From assembly GCA_020447005.1 (NCBI GenBank), contig JAGRDO010000040.1:57874-107877 (forward strand): a stretch of 50,004 nt of DNA, in the 5' to 3' direction. This stretch comes from Paracoccaceae bacterium. Its GTDB lineage: Bacteria; Pseudomonadota; Alphaproteobacteria; Rhodobacterales; Rhodobacteraceae. Of the stretch, positions 18,020-27,235 are shown piece after piece; positions within the stretch are counted from its first letter, which is position 1, and every line of letters begins with the position of its first letter. A model generated the notes under the pieces. That model was not told where the DNA came from. It worked only from the letters and a program-made list of their open reading frames with translations, and ran no database searches. The position numbers and the translations under genes are program-made.

Positions 18020-18067
18020 CCGGGGGTTCCACCCCCGGACCCCCGGGGTATTTTCGCAATGAAGAAG
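18020..18067. repeat. interspersed hairpin-plus-tail element of the Rhodobacteraceae type
   Basis: CCGGGGG (18020-18026) and CCCCCGG (18032-18038) form a perfect hairpin, followed by ACCCCCGGGGTATTTTCGC and AATGAAGAAG. From memory, near-identical hairpin-plus-tail sequences are scattered in intergenic regions of many Rhodobacteraceae genomes. Here it lies inside an operon, between the permease and ATPase genes. Only one copy is seen in this window. Confidence 0.6.
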
Positions 18068-18086
18068 GGCAGGGCGCGGCACCGCG

Positions 18087-19262
18087 CTAGTCCTTCAGGC
18101 TTTCTTCACGCAGCCCGTCGGCCAGAAGGTTCAGGCCGAGCACGAGGCTCATCAGTGCCAGGGCCGGCACGATCGCCGGATGCTGGGCGATGGTAATCAG
18201 CTTGCGGCCGGCATTGATCGTCGAGCCCCAGTCGGGGCTTTCCGGCGTAAGCCCGAGACCGAAGAAGCCGAGCGTGCCGAGCAGGATCGTGGTGTAGCCG
18301 ATGCGCAGGCAGAAATCGACGATGAGGGGGCCGCGCGCGTTGGGCAGGATTTCCCAGATCATGATGTACCATGGGCGTTCGCCGCGCGTTTGCCCCGCCG
18401 CGACGTAATCGCGTGTCTTGATGTCCAGCACGATGCCGCGAACGATACGGAACACGGTCGGCGCGTTCACGAAAACGACCGACACGAAGACGATCAGGAT
18501 ATTCCCCGGCATGTGAATGAGGTCGATCGCGTTGGGCAGGACCGCGATCTTTGTGCCGTCCTCGCTTACGAGCGACAGGTAGATGTACCCGCCGACGATC
18601 ACCACGGCCAATACCAGCGTGTTCCGCAGTACCGGCGTCACGTAGTAGCGCGAATTGATAAGCACCAGCAGGAAAGCGATCGGAAAGAGGAAGAGCACGA
18701 CCGCCATGTATTGCGGCACGCCGGTTTCCACGATCTCGCGCGTGACCAGAAGATAGAACAGCAGGATTACCGGGAAAGCGAGGATCAGGTTGGCAAGGAA
18801 CGACAGGAATGCGTCGAGCCTGCCCCCGTAATACCCCGCCGGAAGCCCGAGGGTGATCCCGACCATGAAGGCAAAGACCGTTGCGAACGGTGCGATGATG
18901 ATAACGACGCGGCTGCCCATGACCATGCGGCTGAACACGTCGCGCCCGAGGTGGTCCCCGCCGAGAAGGTACCAGCCCGCTCCGTCGGGTGTGGCGGTTC
19001 CCGGAACCTTGTTCTTCATCTGGCTGATCTGCGCCAGAACGTCATAGGTCACGATCATATCCGCGAAAATCGCCGTAAAGACCCAGAACATGACCAGGGC
19101 GAACCCGATCATGGCAATGGTGGAGTCAAAGAGTTTGCCGTAGAGACCGAGGCGGCGCTTGAAGCGAAACGAGACCGCGAATGTCAGCGCAAGCGCGATC
19201 CAGACCGGCCAGAACTGCTTGACGACCGCGACGATAATTCCACCCGAACCAAGGTTTTCCAT
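18087..19262 (-). CDS. peptide-class ABC transporter permease (DppC-like)
   Basis: An inner-membrane permease of 391 residues, much longer than the 280-300 usual for DppC/OppC. The core is recognisable: LLGGDHLGRDVFSRMVMGSR, the substrate-channel helices and the EAA-type loop DYVAAGQTRGERPWYIMIWEILPN with GFFGLGLTPESPDWGSTI after it. About 90 extra residues between the second and third core helices (around 175-265) add one or two hydrophobic segments and a short soluble part. It pairs with the DppB-like protein, whose gene ends one base upstream. The enlarged form suggests a non-standard substrate or an additional contact with the binding protein. Confidence 0.9.
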   Translation of the reverse strand: MENLGSGGIIVAVVKQFWPVWIALALTFAVSFRFKRRLGLYGKLFDSTIAMIGFALVMFWVFTAIFADMIVTYDVLAQISQMKNKVPGTATPDGAGWYLLGGDHLGRDVFSRMVMGSRVVIIIAPFATVFAFMVGITLGLPAGYYGGRLDAFLSFLANLILAFPVILLFYLLVTREIVETGVPQYMAVVLFLFPIAFLLVLINSRYYVTPVLRNTLVLAVVIVGGYIYLSLVSEDGTKIAVLPNAIDLIHMPGNILIVFVSVVFVNAPTVFRIVRGIVLDIKTRDYVAAGQTRGERPWYIMIWEILPNARGPLIVDFCLRIGYTTILLGTLGFFGLGLTPESPDWGSTINAGRKLITIAQHPAIVPALALMSLVLGLNLLADGLREESLKD

Positions 19263-19263
19263 C

Positions 19264-20319
19264 CTAGCTGATCCTTATGCGCGGGTTGAGGTAGACATAG
19301 CCGATATCGGAAATCAGTTGCGTCACGAGCACGACGACGACCGCGACGACCGAGCAGCCGAGCAGAAGGTTGATGTCGTTGTTTCCGGCGGCCTGCACCA
19401 GCGTCCAGCCGAACCCCTTGTAACTGAAGAGCGATTCGACAATGACGACGCCGTTCAGGAGCCAGGGAAATTGCAGCATGATCACCGTGAAGGGGGCGAT
19501 CAGGGCATTGCGGAGGGCGTGTTTCATCACCACGTTCTTGAAGCTCACGCCTTTCAGCCGTGCCGTCCGGATATATTGGGCGGTCATGACTTCGGTCATC
19601 GACGCGCGGGTCATCCGGGCGATATAGCCGATGCCGTACAGGGCGATGGTGATGACCGGCAGAAAGAAGTTATCGAAGGTGATGTGGTCCATCGCCCCGG
19701 TCGCGGTTCCCTTGAACCATTTCAATCCGAACATCGATGACGCGAAAACCGCGATCAGGATGACACCCGAGACATATTCGGGCGTTGCCGTCGAGGCGAT
19801 GGATACGGTTGAAAGCGTGCGGTCGAGCTTTGATCCTTCCCGCATGCCGGCAAGAACCCCGATGATCAGCGACACCGGCACCATGACGACCATGACCCAG
19901 AACATCAATATCCCGGTCAGGCCCAGATGGTAGCCAAGCTTTTCGCTGACGGGAGATTTGAAAAAGGTGGAAAATCCCCAGTCGCCCTGAAATATCCCGC
20001 AATATCGTGGCGCGTCCGCCGGCTCCATGCCGGGGGCTATGCACCGTCCGGTCTTGACCCCGTCAGCTTCGCGCGTCCAGCCCGGCACAACCCCAAGCCA
20101 TTCGCCATAACGCACAAGGACCGGGCTGCTGTACCCGTTCTTGTCCAGCCAGCTTGCGACCTCTTCATCAGAGATGCGGCTGCCGGCTTCGGTCTTGGCC
20201 AGTTTTTCGAGGTTGGGTGGAAGGTTCGTCAGAAAGAACACGATGAAGGTCAGGCAGAGTGCTGTCAGAAGCACTGTTCCAAACCGTCTAAGCAGGAAAC
20301 CCAGCATGGCGCACCTCAT
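19264..20319 (-). CDS. peptide-class ABC transporter permease (DppB-like)
   Basis: The partner permease, 351 residues from the ATG at 20319. A second ATG four codons later (20307) starts MLGFLLRRFG, which looks more like the family and has GAGG upstream, so either start is possible. After helix 1 there is an extra segment of about 70 residues (near 45-115) with two cysteines (GRCIAPG, PRYCGIF), predicted periplasmic and possibly disulfide-linked. The core has the EAA-type loop YIRTARLKGVSFKNVVMKHALRN. It lies between the binding protein and the DppC-like gene in one operon. Confidence 0.9.
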   Translation of the reverse strand: MRCAMLGFLLRRFGTVLLTALCLTFIVFFLTNLPPNLEKLAKTEAGSRISDEEVASWLDKNGYSSPVLVRYGEWLGVVPGWTREADGVKTGRCIAPGMEPADAPRYCGIFQGDWGFSTFFKSPVSEKLGYHLGLTGILMFWVMVVMVPVSLIIGVLAGMREGSKLDRTLSTVSIASTATPEYVSGVILIAVFASSMFGLKWFKGTATGAMDHITFDNFFLPVITIALYGIGYIARMTRASMTEVMTAQYIRTARLKGVSFKNVVMKHALRNALIAPFTVIMLQFPWLLNGVVIVESLFSYKGFGWTLVQAAGNNDINLLLGCSVVAVVVVLVTQLISDIGYVYLNPRIRIS

Positions 20320-20425
20320 CCTTCGTCCTTATTCAGGATCGGGCAGGTGTTGCAATTGGCCCGAAGGCGACGCAATCAGTGGCCTACGCGAGGCAAGAGG
20401 CCCCGCGTAGGCTTGCGAATTCGGA

Positions 20426-22072
20426 TCAGGCGTCGATAGACCACTTGTAGTGGTGATGCTCGAAGGCAGGGTGCATCTCAAGCCCCCTGATGTTCTCTTT
20501 GTAGTGTCGATAGAGAGAACGCCAGTAGGGCTGGATTACCACACCTTCGTTTTGCATCATCGTCTCAATCTCTGCCATGACGTTGCGCCGCATGTCAGCA
20601 TCGGCTATCGACATGGCCTTGACCATCAATGCGTCGAAGTCAGGGTTCGACATGCCAGTCTCGTTCCATGCGCCGCCGGTCATGTAACCCAATGACAGCA
20701 GTTGCACAGCAAGTGGACGGTGGTTCCATTCAGTAGCGGAAAAGGGGTATTTCAACCAGTCGTTCCAGAAGGTCGAGCCAGGCATGATCGTCCGTTTCAC
20801 GTTGATGCCAGCATCGCGTAGCTGAGCGGCGGCGGCATCACAGGTTGCAGCCTGCCACGCATCATCGATCGAGATCAGTTCGAACTCCGTGTCTGCATGG
20901 CCAACTGCCACAAGCATCTCTTTCGCCTTGGCGGGGTCAAACGGCAATGGCGGCAGTTCGGCGTATGAGGGATCGAGGGGCGACACGTGATGGTTCTCAG
21001 CAACTTTGCCAAGACCGGCATAGCCGAGTTCCAAAAGAACCGCGTTTTCGACGGCCAGTTGAAGGGCACGCCGTACATCGCGGTTATCATAAGGTGCAGT
21101 AGGTTGATTGAACCGGATACAAAGAGTGGCCGACGTCCCGACTTCGGATTTTGCCCAGCCGATACTATCGAATATCTCGACGAAATCAGCGTCAGTTCGA
21201 TATGTCACGTCAATCTCATCAGCTTCGGCCGCCGCCACGAAGGACGATGGATCGGTCCCAAGATCGATATACTCGATTCTGTCGACATAAGGACCACCGT
21301 AGACCTCAGTGCCCCACCAAGTGTGGTTGGGGTTGCGCACAAGAACCTGCTTGACGCCAACCTCATTGGACTCTGGAAGAAATGGTCCGGTCCCGATTGG
21401 GTTGGCAGAAGGGTCACCGTTGTCGAATGACGAATGCACAACCGCCGACGGATAGTCCGATACGTTCGCAATTACTGCGATGTCTGGATTGCTCAACGAA
21501 AGCTTGACGGTGTGAGTGTCAACAACCGTTATTGCATCCGAGCGCGCCATCTTCGTTTTAGGGTCAATCAACGCGCCAAAACGCGCAGCCATCGAGTTTC
21601 CCTCGACGTTTCCGTCGCACCATCTGCGGAAATTATTGGCAACATCCTCAGCCGTAAAGTCGTCACCATTGTTCCATTTCACTCCTTGCCGCACCCTAAG
21701 AATGTACTCGGAAGCGTCTTCGTTTGCTTCCCAGCTCTCTAGGAGCATGCCCCTGAACGTTCCATCGGGCTCATATTCGACAAGGTAGTCGAGCCAACCG
21801 CGCGCGAAGTTGGCCATTTCCGACCAGTCCCAGGTGCGGGGGTCTTTCCCTGCCTTTGTTTCCATGTTCATGCGGATCGTGCCGCCCATCGTTTGTGCAC
21901 GTGCCGGTGCCGGAGCCGCGAGACCGATCAGACCATAGGCCGCCGCCGAGCTTACACCGAGCGCGGATGCGCGCGCCAGAAATTCGCGACGGCTGAGCGT
22001 GCCCTCAGCCACTTCGCGCGCGTATTCCTTTGCTGCCGGATGAATGTGATCCGGCCGAAAATGCTTCGTCAT
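20426..22072 (-). CDS. peptide-class ABC transporter binding protein (SBP family 5), Tat-exported
   Basis: The periplasmic receptor of the importer, 548 residues from the ATG at 22072, chosen because GGGAGAG precedes it; a longer in-frame start at 22117 adds 15 unconserved residues. The N-terminus carries a twin-arginine signal (SRREFL, arginines 28-29, then a hydrophobic stretch ending PAPARAQ), so the protein is probably exported folded. The mature part is a family 5 binding protein (DppA/OppA type). Its base composition is odd: 60-base blocks between about 21001 and 21720 count 48-55% G+C, whereas the signal-peptide block 21901-21960 counts 70% and neighbouring genes 63-70%. This points to replacement of the mature domain by transferred DNA. 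Substrate unknown. Confidence 0.9.
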   Translation of the reverse strand: MTKHFRPDHIHPAAKEYAREVAEGTLSRREFLARASALGVSSAAAYGLIGLAAPAPARAQTMGGTIRMNMETKAGKDPRTWDWSEMANFARGWLDYLVEYEPDGTFRGMLLESWEANEDASEYILRVRQGVKWNNGDDFTAEDVANNFRRWCDGNVEGNSMAARFGALIDPKTKMARSDAITVVDTHTVKLSLSNPDIAVIANVSDYPSAVVHSSFDNGDPSANPIGTGPFLPESNEVGVKQVLVRNPNHTWWGTEVYGGPYVDRIEYIDLGTDPSSFVAAAEADEIDVTYRTDADFVEIFDSIGWAKSEVGTSATLCIRFNQPTAPYDNRDVRRALQLAVENAVLLELGYAGLGKVAENHHVSPLDPSYAELPPLPFDPAKAKEMLVAVGHADTEFELISIDDAWQAATCDAAAAQLRDAGINVKRTIMPGSTFWNDWLKYPFSATEWNHRPLAVQLLSLGYMTGGAWNETGMSNPDFDALMVKAMSIADADMRRNVMAEIETMMQNEGVVIQPYWRSLYRHYKENIRGLEMHPAFEHHHYKWSIDA

Positions 22073-22185
22073 TCTTTTTCTCTCCCTGCGGTTGGAGCTA
22101 CCGCTCTGCCCGGACACGCGTTGCGACGCGAAGTCCGCGCAAAAAGCCCACGCCTCTATTACCGCAGTCTTTTTGGGGTGTCGTC

Positions 22186-22204
22186 AATGCCTGATACCGG
22201 CATT
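22186..22204. promoter_or_regulatory. inverted repeat between AraC-type regulator and transporter operon
   Basis: AATGCC (22186-22191) and GGCATT (22199-22204) are perfect arms separated by seven bases. On the minus strand a TTGACG hexamer lies just downstream of it. It could be the regulator binding site for the transporter promoter. Confidence 0.4.
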
Positions 22205-22275
22205 CAACGTCAAATTGCGACATTGTGATCTGGCGCCCTGTCGAGTCCTGCGGCCGGCGAAACGGCGTCCGATCT

Positions 22276-23145
22276 TCACCCCTGGCGGCGGAATGCCGAC
22301 GGCGTCGAACCGGTCCGATGCTGAAACGCGCGGGTGAAATAGGCCGCGGAGGCAAAGCCCAGACCCTGGGCAATCTTGCCGATCGGTTCGCGCGTTTCGC
22401 TAAGAAGCAAACGCGCCTCAAAAATCAGCCGGTCATGCAGCAGGTCGGACGCGGATCGCCCGCACGTCTGGTTGCAGACGCGCGTCAGGTGGGTGGGTGT
22501 TACACCCAGATCGCGGGCATAGTCCGAAACCGACTTGCCGGAGCGGAAATCCCTTTCCAGGATATTGGCGTAGCGGAAAGCCAGCCGTCGTGCGGCGTCG
22601 GGGCGTTTCGCTTCGGCCGCCGCGATTTCCACGTTGCGTTCAAGCCAGACCCCGAGCAACCCGAGATAATGATGCGCCGCGCGCAGAGCGCCGGGGCGCG
22701 TGCTGGCCAGCTCTTTCTGGATGTTGTCGATCGCGCCCGAAAGCTCGGACTGCGGGCCGACCTCGCGGATGCGAAGATGTTGCGGGGTGTCGGGCAAATC
22801 GACCCCGGGGTTGCGCCCGAAATAGACCGCCATCCCATGCGTCTGGGATCCGATCTCGAATCCATGCATGATACCGGCGGGAATGAAGATCGCGTTATGG
22901 GCCCCATAGCCGCGCGTCACGCCGCCAACGGTCACGCGGCCCTGACCGCGCGTGAACCAGAGCAGGAGCGGCTCGGAAAGAGAGCGCATCGCCTCGACGC
23001 GCCAGCGACCGCCGGCCGCAAGGCGCTGGACCGGCACGATTCTGAACGGCGCGGCATCCGCAACCGGGGCATCGGCGCGCTGACGCGGGGCCGCGGCCTG
23101 CGGCTTGGAGAATTGCGAGAGTGGCGCGCCAGAGAACAGTTTCAC
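22276..23145 (-). CDS. AraC-family transcriptional regulator
   Basis: A 289-residue regulator with an N-terminal cupin-like sensing domain (about 40-160, with GAHNAIFIPAGIMHGFEIG typical of the AraC arm) and a C-terminal double helix-turn-helix (about 190-289: VSDYARDLGVTPTHLTRVCNQ and the closing IGKIAQGLGFASAAYFTRAFQHRTGSTPSAFRR). It lies 203 bases upstream of the binding-protein gene in the same orientation. This makes it the likely regulator of the ABC transporter, responding to the transported compound or a derivative. It could instead be a global regulator that is neighbouring by chance. Confidence 0.9.
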   Translation of the reverse strand: MKLFSGAPLSQFSKPQAAAPRQRADAPVADAAPFRIVPVQRLAAGGRWRVEAMRSLSEPLLLWFTRGQGRVTVGGVTRGYGAHNAIFIPAGIMHGFEIGSQTHGMAVYFGRNPGVDLPDTPQHLRIREVGPQSELSGAIDNIQKELASTRPGALRAAHHYLGLLGVWLERNVEIAAAEAKRPDAARRLAFRYANILERDFRSGKSVSDYARDLGVTPTHLTRVCNQTCGRSASDLLHDRLIFEARLLLSETREPIGKIAQGLGFASAAYFTRAFQHRTGSTPSAFRRQG

Positions 23146-23282
23146 AGCTCAGGTTCCTTACGGCAGCCGCGTGTATCTGCCCCGGCCGACTTCTTTCGAC
23201 CATCAATAATATTCACCATGCCCCGGAAAACCAAGGGAAAATGTGCGGACAGACATCCATCCGGCGTTACGTTGCCGAGAGG

Positions 23283-24158
23283 TCACGCCGCCTCGATCCA
23301 CCGCCAATCCTTCATGCGGCCGCGAAACCAGCTTCGTTGCCGCTTGGCATATTGCCGTGTTGCCGCCTTGGCGCGCAGGACCGCCTCATCAAGAGGGATT
23401 TCGCCTCGCAGACAGGCGACAAGGTCCGGCGCGCCGATCGCGCGCGCCCATTGCGCGTCCGGGTCCCACGCTGCAAGCATGTCCGAGACCTCATCGATCG
23501 CCCCGCCCGCGACCATGCCATCAAAACGGCGCCCGATCCGTTCGGCCAGCACGTCCCGTTCGGGGCTGAGCACGATGGCCTCGGCGGCCTTGCGGTCAAG
23601 GATCGGCGCCCCGGTATCGTCCTGCCAATCCGCCAGCCCGCGGCCGGTCGCGCGCTGGACCTCCCATGCGCGCTGGACCCGCATCGGATTGGCGCGGTCG
23701 ATGCGCAGGGCGGTTCGCGCGTCCAGGTCGCGCAGCATCGCTGACGTCCCGTGGGACAGGCGCAACCCATCCGCTTCCGCCCGGATCGCGGCCGGGATCG
23801 CGGGGATTTCAGCCAGCCCCCCGGTCAGCGCGGTGAAGTAAAGCCCTGTCCCCCCGACAATGATCGGGCGCACCCCTTCGGCGAGGAGGTGCTGGACCTC
23901 TCGCAGCCAGTGCCCGACCGAGTAGGGGCATCCGGGGCTCTTATGGCCGTAGAGCCTGTGGGGCAGAGCGGCCTCGTCTTCCGCATCCGGCCGCGCGGTC
24001 AGCAGGCGCCAGCAGTCCCAGACCTGCAAGGCGTCGGCATTGATGATCACGCCGCCCCTTCCCGCCGCGATGGCCATGGCCAGCGCCGATTTGCCGGACG
24101 CGGTCGGCCCGGCAATCAGAACGGGCAATTCGGCGGATATTTTATTCAGCGGTAACAA
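23283..24158 (-). CDS. miaA: tRNA dimethylallyltransferase
   Basis: It transfers a dimethylallyl group to A37 of tRNAs that read UNN codons, the first step toward ms2i6A. The P-loop [11 protein letters not shown] is near the N-terminus, and [17 protein letters not shown] and [14 protein letters not shown] are family signatures. I prefer the TTG start at 24158 (291 residues) because it leaves about a dozen residues before VLIAGPT, as is usual. An in-frame ATG at 24257 would add 33 residues and leave only 39 bases for the divergent pyrH promoter. An open frame continues even further antisense to pyrH and is not real. It is divergent from pyrH. Confidence 0.92.
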   Translation of the reverse strand: MLPLNKISAELPVLIAGPTASGKSALAMAIAAGRGGVIINADALQVWDCWRLLTARPDAEDEAALPHRLYGHKSPGCPYSVGHWLREVQHLLAEGVRPIIVGGTGLYFTALTGGLAEIPAIPAAIRAEADGLRLSHGTSAMLRDLDARTALRIDRANPMRVQRAWEVQRATGRGLADWQDDTGAPILDRKAAEAIVLSPERDVLAERIGRRFDGMVAGGAIDEVSDMLAAWDPDAQWARAIGAPDLVACLRGEIPLDEAVLRAKAATRQYAKRQRSWFRGRMKDWRWIEAA

Positions 24159-24296
24159 TACGTTATCGAGCCTACTTAAACTTTGCGGCCAGGGTTCGGC
24201 GACAAAGCTGCGCCAATCCTCTCGGTCGCGGTTGAACCCAACGTCGAATTGCTTCATTTTGCGCCGTAACAAAAATGGCGGCAAGCGGAGCAGATC

Positions 24297-25028
24297 ATGA
24301 CAGACGAAGAAGAGCCGAACGTAACTTACAAACGGGTTCTTCTGAAGATCTCCGGCGAGGCACTGATGGGCGATCAGGGCTTTGGCCTGCACCCGCCGAC
24401 GGTTGACCGGATTGCGGCCGAGGTAAAGTCGGTACACGATCTTGGCGTCGAGATCTGCATGGTGATCGGCGGCGGCAACATCTTTCGCGGACTTCAGGGT
24501 TCGGCCCAGGGGATGGAGCGCACGACCGCCGATTACATGGGAATGCTCGCCACCGTCATGAACGCGCTGGCCATGCAGGCCGCGCTTGAACAGCTTGGCG
24601 TCCACACCCGGGTGATCAGCGCCATTCCCATGGATCAGGTCTGCGAGCCCTATATCCGGCGGCGGGCGGTGCGCCATCTTGAGAAGAAGCGCGTCTGCAT
24701 CTTCGCCGCCGGAACCGGCAACCCCTATTTCACCACGGATACCGCCGCGACCCTGCGCGCCAACGAGATGAGCTGCGAGGCGATCTTCAAGGGCACGAAG
24801 GTCGATGGGGTCTATGACAAGGACCCGAAGAAACATCCCGACGCCAAGCGCTATGACAAGGTCAGCTATGACGAGGTGCTGCAAAAGCATCTTGGCGTCA
24901 TGGACGCATCCGCCATCGCCTTGGCGCGCGACAACAACCTGCCGATCATCGTCTTTTCGCTGGATGAGGCCGGTGGTTTCCGCGGCATACTTTCGGGCCG
25001 CGGCACCTATACGACCGTTAGCGGTTGA
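24297..25028 (+). CDS. pyrH: UMP kinase
   Basis: A 243-residue cytosolic hexameric kinase of the amino-acid-kinase fold that phosphorylates UMP to UDP with ATP. Motifs are KISGEALMG at the N-terminus, [10 protein letters not shown] for phosphate binding, [16 protein letters not shown], and [16 protein letters not shown] for nucleotide binding. The ribosome site AGCGGAG lies seven bases before the ATG. It starts a long run of plus-strand genes (pyrH-frr-uppS-cdsA-dxr-rseP), an order conserved across many bacteria that joins nucleotide, translation and envelope functions. Confidence 0.97.
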   Translation: MTDEEEPNVTYKRVLLKISGEALMGDQGFGLHPPTVDRIAAEVKSVHDLGVEICMVIGGGNIFRGLQGSAQGMERTTADYMGMLATVMNALAMQAALEQLGVHTRVISAIPMDQVCEPYIRRRAVRHLEKKRVCIFAAGTGNPYFTTDTAATLRANEMSCEAIFKGTKVDGVYDKDPKKHPDAKRYDKVSYDEVLQKHLGVMDASAIALARDNNLPIIVFSLDEAGGFRGILSGRGTYTTVSG

Positions 25029-25102
25029 TCCCCTGTGCATCAGGGCGGGATCGTGCTAAAGGGCGAAAAACGCAGTATTGACGATAAAAAACGGAATTTC
25101 CC

Positions 25103-25666
25103 ATGTCGGATGAAATCGAAATCGACATCGATGACCTCGAGCGCCGGATGGACGGTGCCATGGTGGCCTTGCGGCACGAATTTGCCAGTTTGCGGACGGG
25201 ACGCGCGTCCGCGTCGATGGTCGAACCGATCATGGTCGATGCCTATGGCGCGCTGACGCCGATCAATCAGGTTGGCACCGTCAACGTGCCCGAACCCCGG
25301 ATGGTGACGATCAACGTCTGGGACAAGGCGCTGGTCGGCAAGGTCGAGAAGGCAATTCGCGACAGCGGGCTTGGCATCAACCCTCAGTTGAACGGGACGA
25401 TCATCATGTTGCCGATCCCCGAACTGAATGAGGAGCGCCGGCGCGAACTGACGAAAGTCGCGGCCCAATATGCCGAACAGGCGCGGGTCGCGATCCGCAA
25501 TATCCGCCGCGACGGCATGGACCAGATCAAAAAAGCGAAGAACGAAGGGATGAGCGAGGACGATCAGAAGCTATGGCACGATGAGGTCCAATCCCTTACA
25601 GATCGTCATATCGCAAGCGTCGACAAGGCGCTGGAAGAAAAGCAGGCGGAAATCATGCAGGTCTGA
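25103..25666 (+). CDS. frr: ribosome recycling factor
   Basis: A 187-residue protein that, with EF-G, splits the post-termination ribosome. The length is standard. Conserved parts are the N-terminal helix with [14 protein letters not shown] near residues 30-43, the beta domain MVTINVWDK and [13 protein letters not shown], and the C-terminal long-helix region [27 protein letters not shown]. It follows pyrH by 74 bases and precedes uppS by 43, as in many genomes. Confidence 0.97.
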   Translation: MSDEIEIDIDDLERRMDGAMVALRHEFASLRTGRASASMVEPIMVDAYGALTPINQVGTVNVPEPRMVTINVWDKALVGKVEKAIRDSGLGINPQLNGTIIMLPIPELNEERRRELTKVAAQYAEQARVAIRNIRRDGMDQIKKAKNEGMSEDDQKLWHDEVQSLTDRHIASVDKALEEKQAEIMQV

Positions 25667-25709
25667 GACCTGCCGGAATTGATCGACAGGGCCGGAAAGG
25701 GCAGGGCCA

Positions 25710-26438
25710 ATGGCCGCTAAGGACATTACGGGCGCGGGGCCGTCACATGTCGCCATCATCATGGACGGCAATGGCCGATGGGCGACGGAACGCGGCTGGC
25801 CGAGGCTTGTGGGTCACCGGCGCGGGGCGGAAGTCGTGCGGACGATCGTGGAATCCGCGCCTGGGCTTGGCATCCGCCATCTGACCCTTTTCGCCTTTTC
25901 GACGGAAAACTGGAAGCGTTCGACCGAAGAGGTCATCGGGCTGATGACGATCTTCGCGCGCTACATCCAGACCGAAGCCGAACGTCTTTCGGCCGAGGGT
26001 GTCCGGTTGCGCTTTGTCGGCGGCCGCGACCGGCTGGACAAGAAGCTGCAGCGCCTGATGGCGGGGATCGAAGAAAAGACGAAGGCCAATGACCGTCTTC
26101 ATCTGACGGTGGCCATCAATTATGGCGGGCGCGACGAAATCGCGCGCGCGGCCAGGGCAATGGCGTTGAAGGCGGCCGAAGGGCGGCTTGACCCGGCCAC
26201 CGTCGGCGAAGACGAGCTTTCGCGTCATCTCGACACGCATGACCTGCCCGATCCGGACCTTGTGATCCGCACTTCGGGGGAGGCGCGGATCTCGAACTTC
26301 CTTCTCTGGCAATCGGCTTACGCGGAATATGAATTCACCGATACGCTTTGGCCCGATTTCACGCCGGCGGAACTTGCCTCGATCCTGTCGCGCTATGGCG
26401 AGCGCGAGCGGCGGTTCGGCGGCGCACTGACCGCATGA
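25710..26438 (+). CDS. uppS: undecaprenyl diphosphate synthase
   Basis: This 242-residue cis-prenyltransferase condenses isopentenyl diphosphate with farnesyl diphosphate to give the C55 carrier lipid for peptidoglycan and O-antigen. The catalytic aspartate lies in HVAIIMDGNGRWA near residue 17. FAFSTENWKRS and the C-terminal DLVIRTSGEARISNFLLWQSAYAE region, which binds pyrophosphate and magnesium, are intact. Its stop overlaps the cdsA start (ATGA). It acts at the inner face of the membrane. Confidence 0.97.
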   Translation: MAAKDITGAGPSHVAIIMDGNGRWATERGWPRLVGHRRGAEVVRTIVESAPGLGIRHLTLFAFSTENWKRSTEEVIGLMTIFARYIQTEAERLSAEGVRLRFVGGRDRLDKKLQRLMAGIEEKTKANDRLHLTVAINYGGRDEIARAARAMALKAAEGRLDPATVGEDELSRHLDTHDLPDPDLVIRTSGEARISNFLLWQSAYAEYEFTDTLWPDFTPAELASILSRYGERERRFGGALTA

Positions 26439-27232
26439 ACAAAGCCGCAAAATGGGAAGATCTCGGCCCGCGCGCCGCGTCGGGCGTTGGCCTTGCCATC
26501 GTCGGGCTGGGGCTGATCTGGGCGGGCGGCATGGCGCTGACCGCACTGGTTGCCGTGGCCGCCGGCCTGATGATCTGGGAACTGGTCCGGCTTGTCGCCA
26601 AGGATCGCGAGAGAGAGGCGATCATCCTTGGCGCCATCTCTGGCCTTTTGCTGGGTCTGATCCTCATGAACCGGGTGGCCGATCCCTTGCTTTTCCCGCT
26701 GCTCGGGTTGCCCGCACTTGCCGCGATGGTTCGTGCCCGTCAGGACCGGCTGATCGCCGGATGCTATGCCATGGCGATCATGGTCGCGGCCTATGGGGCG
26801 GCGGCGTTCAGGGGCGGCTACGGGCTGACCTTCTTCCTCTGGCTGGTTCTTGTGGTGATCAGCAGTGACTTGCTGGGGTATTTCGGCGGAAGGATCTTTG
26901 GCGGCCCGAAATTCTGGCCGGCCATCTCGCCGAAGAAAACATGGTCGGGGACCCTGGCGGGCTGGGTCGGCGCGGCGATTGTCGGCGCGGTCTTCACCCT
27001 CGTCTTCGGCGCGCCGGCATGGCTTGCCGCGTTTTCCGTTGTCGTGGCGTTTGCGGCGCAGATGGGGGATATCGCGGAAAGCGCGATCAAGCGGCGTTCG
27101 GGCGTGAAGGATTCAAGCGCGATCCTGCCCGGACATGGTGGCCTTCTCGACAGGTTCGACGGAATGATCGGTGCGATTGTCTTCGTGATCCTCTGGGGGA
27201 TCGCGCTGCCTGTACCGGCCATCGGAGGCTGA
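26435..27232 (+). CDS. cdsA: phosphatidate cytidylyltransferase
   Basis: An integral membrane enzyme that makes CDP-diacylglycerol from phosphatidate and CTP, the entry to phospholipids. I chose the ATG at 26435 (265 residues), which overlaps the uppS stop; the longer frame runs inside uppS. About seven or eight hydrophobic helices are visible. The C-terminal CTP transferase signature is QMGDIAESAIKRRSGVKDSS followed by PGHGGLLDRFDG, and the KKTWSG element of the active site is present. dxr starts three bases after the stop. Confidence 0.96.
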   Translation: MNKAAKWEDLGPRAASGVGLAIVGLGLIWAGGMALTALVAVAAGLMIWELVRLVAKDREREAIILGAISGLLLGLILMNRVADPLLFPLLGLPALAAMVRARQDRLIAGCYAMAIMVAAYGAAAFRGGYGLTFFLWLVLVVISSDLLGYFGGRIFGGPKFWPAISPKKTWSGTLAGWVGAAIVGAVFTLVFGAPAWLAAFSVVVAFAAQMGDIAESAIKRRSGVKDSSAILPGHGGLLDRFDGMIGAIVFVILWGIALPVPAIGG

Positions 27233-27235
27233 CGG

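Noticed and set aside
24159-25040. Extension of the miaA frame to 585 codons, antisense to pyrH
   Set aside because: The added part lies opposite pyrH; MiaA itself begins near VLIAGPT.
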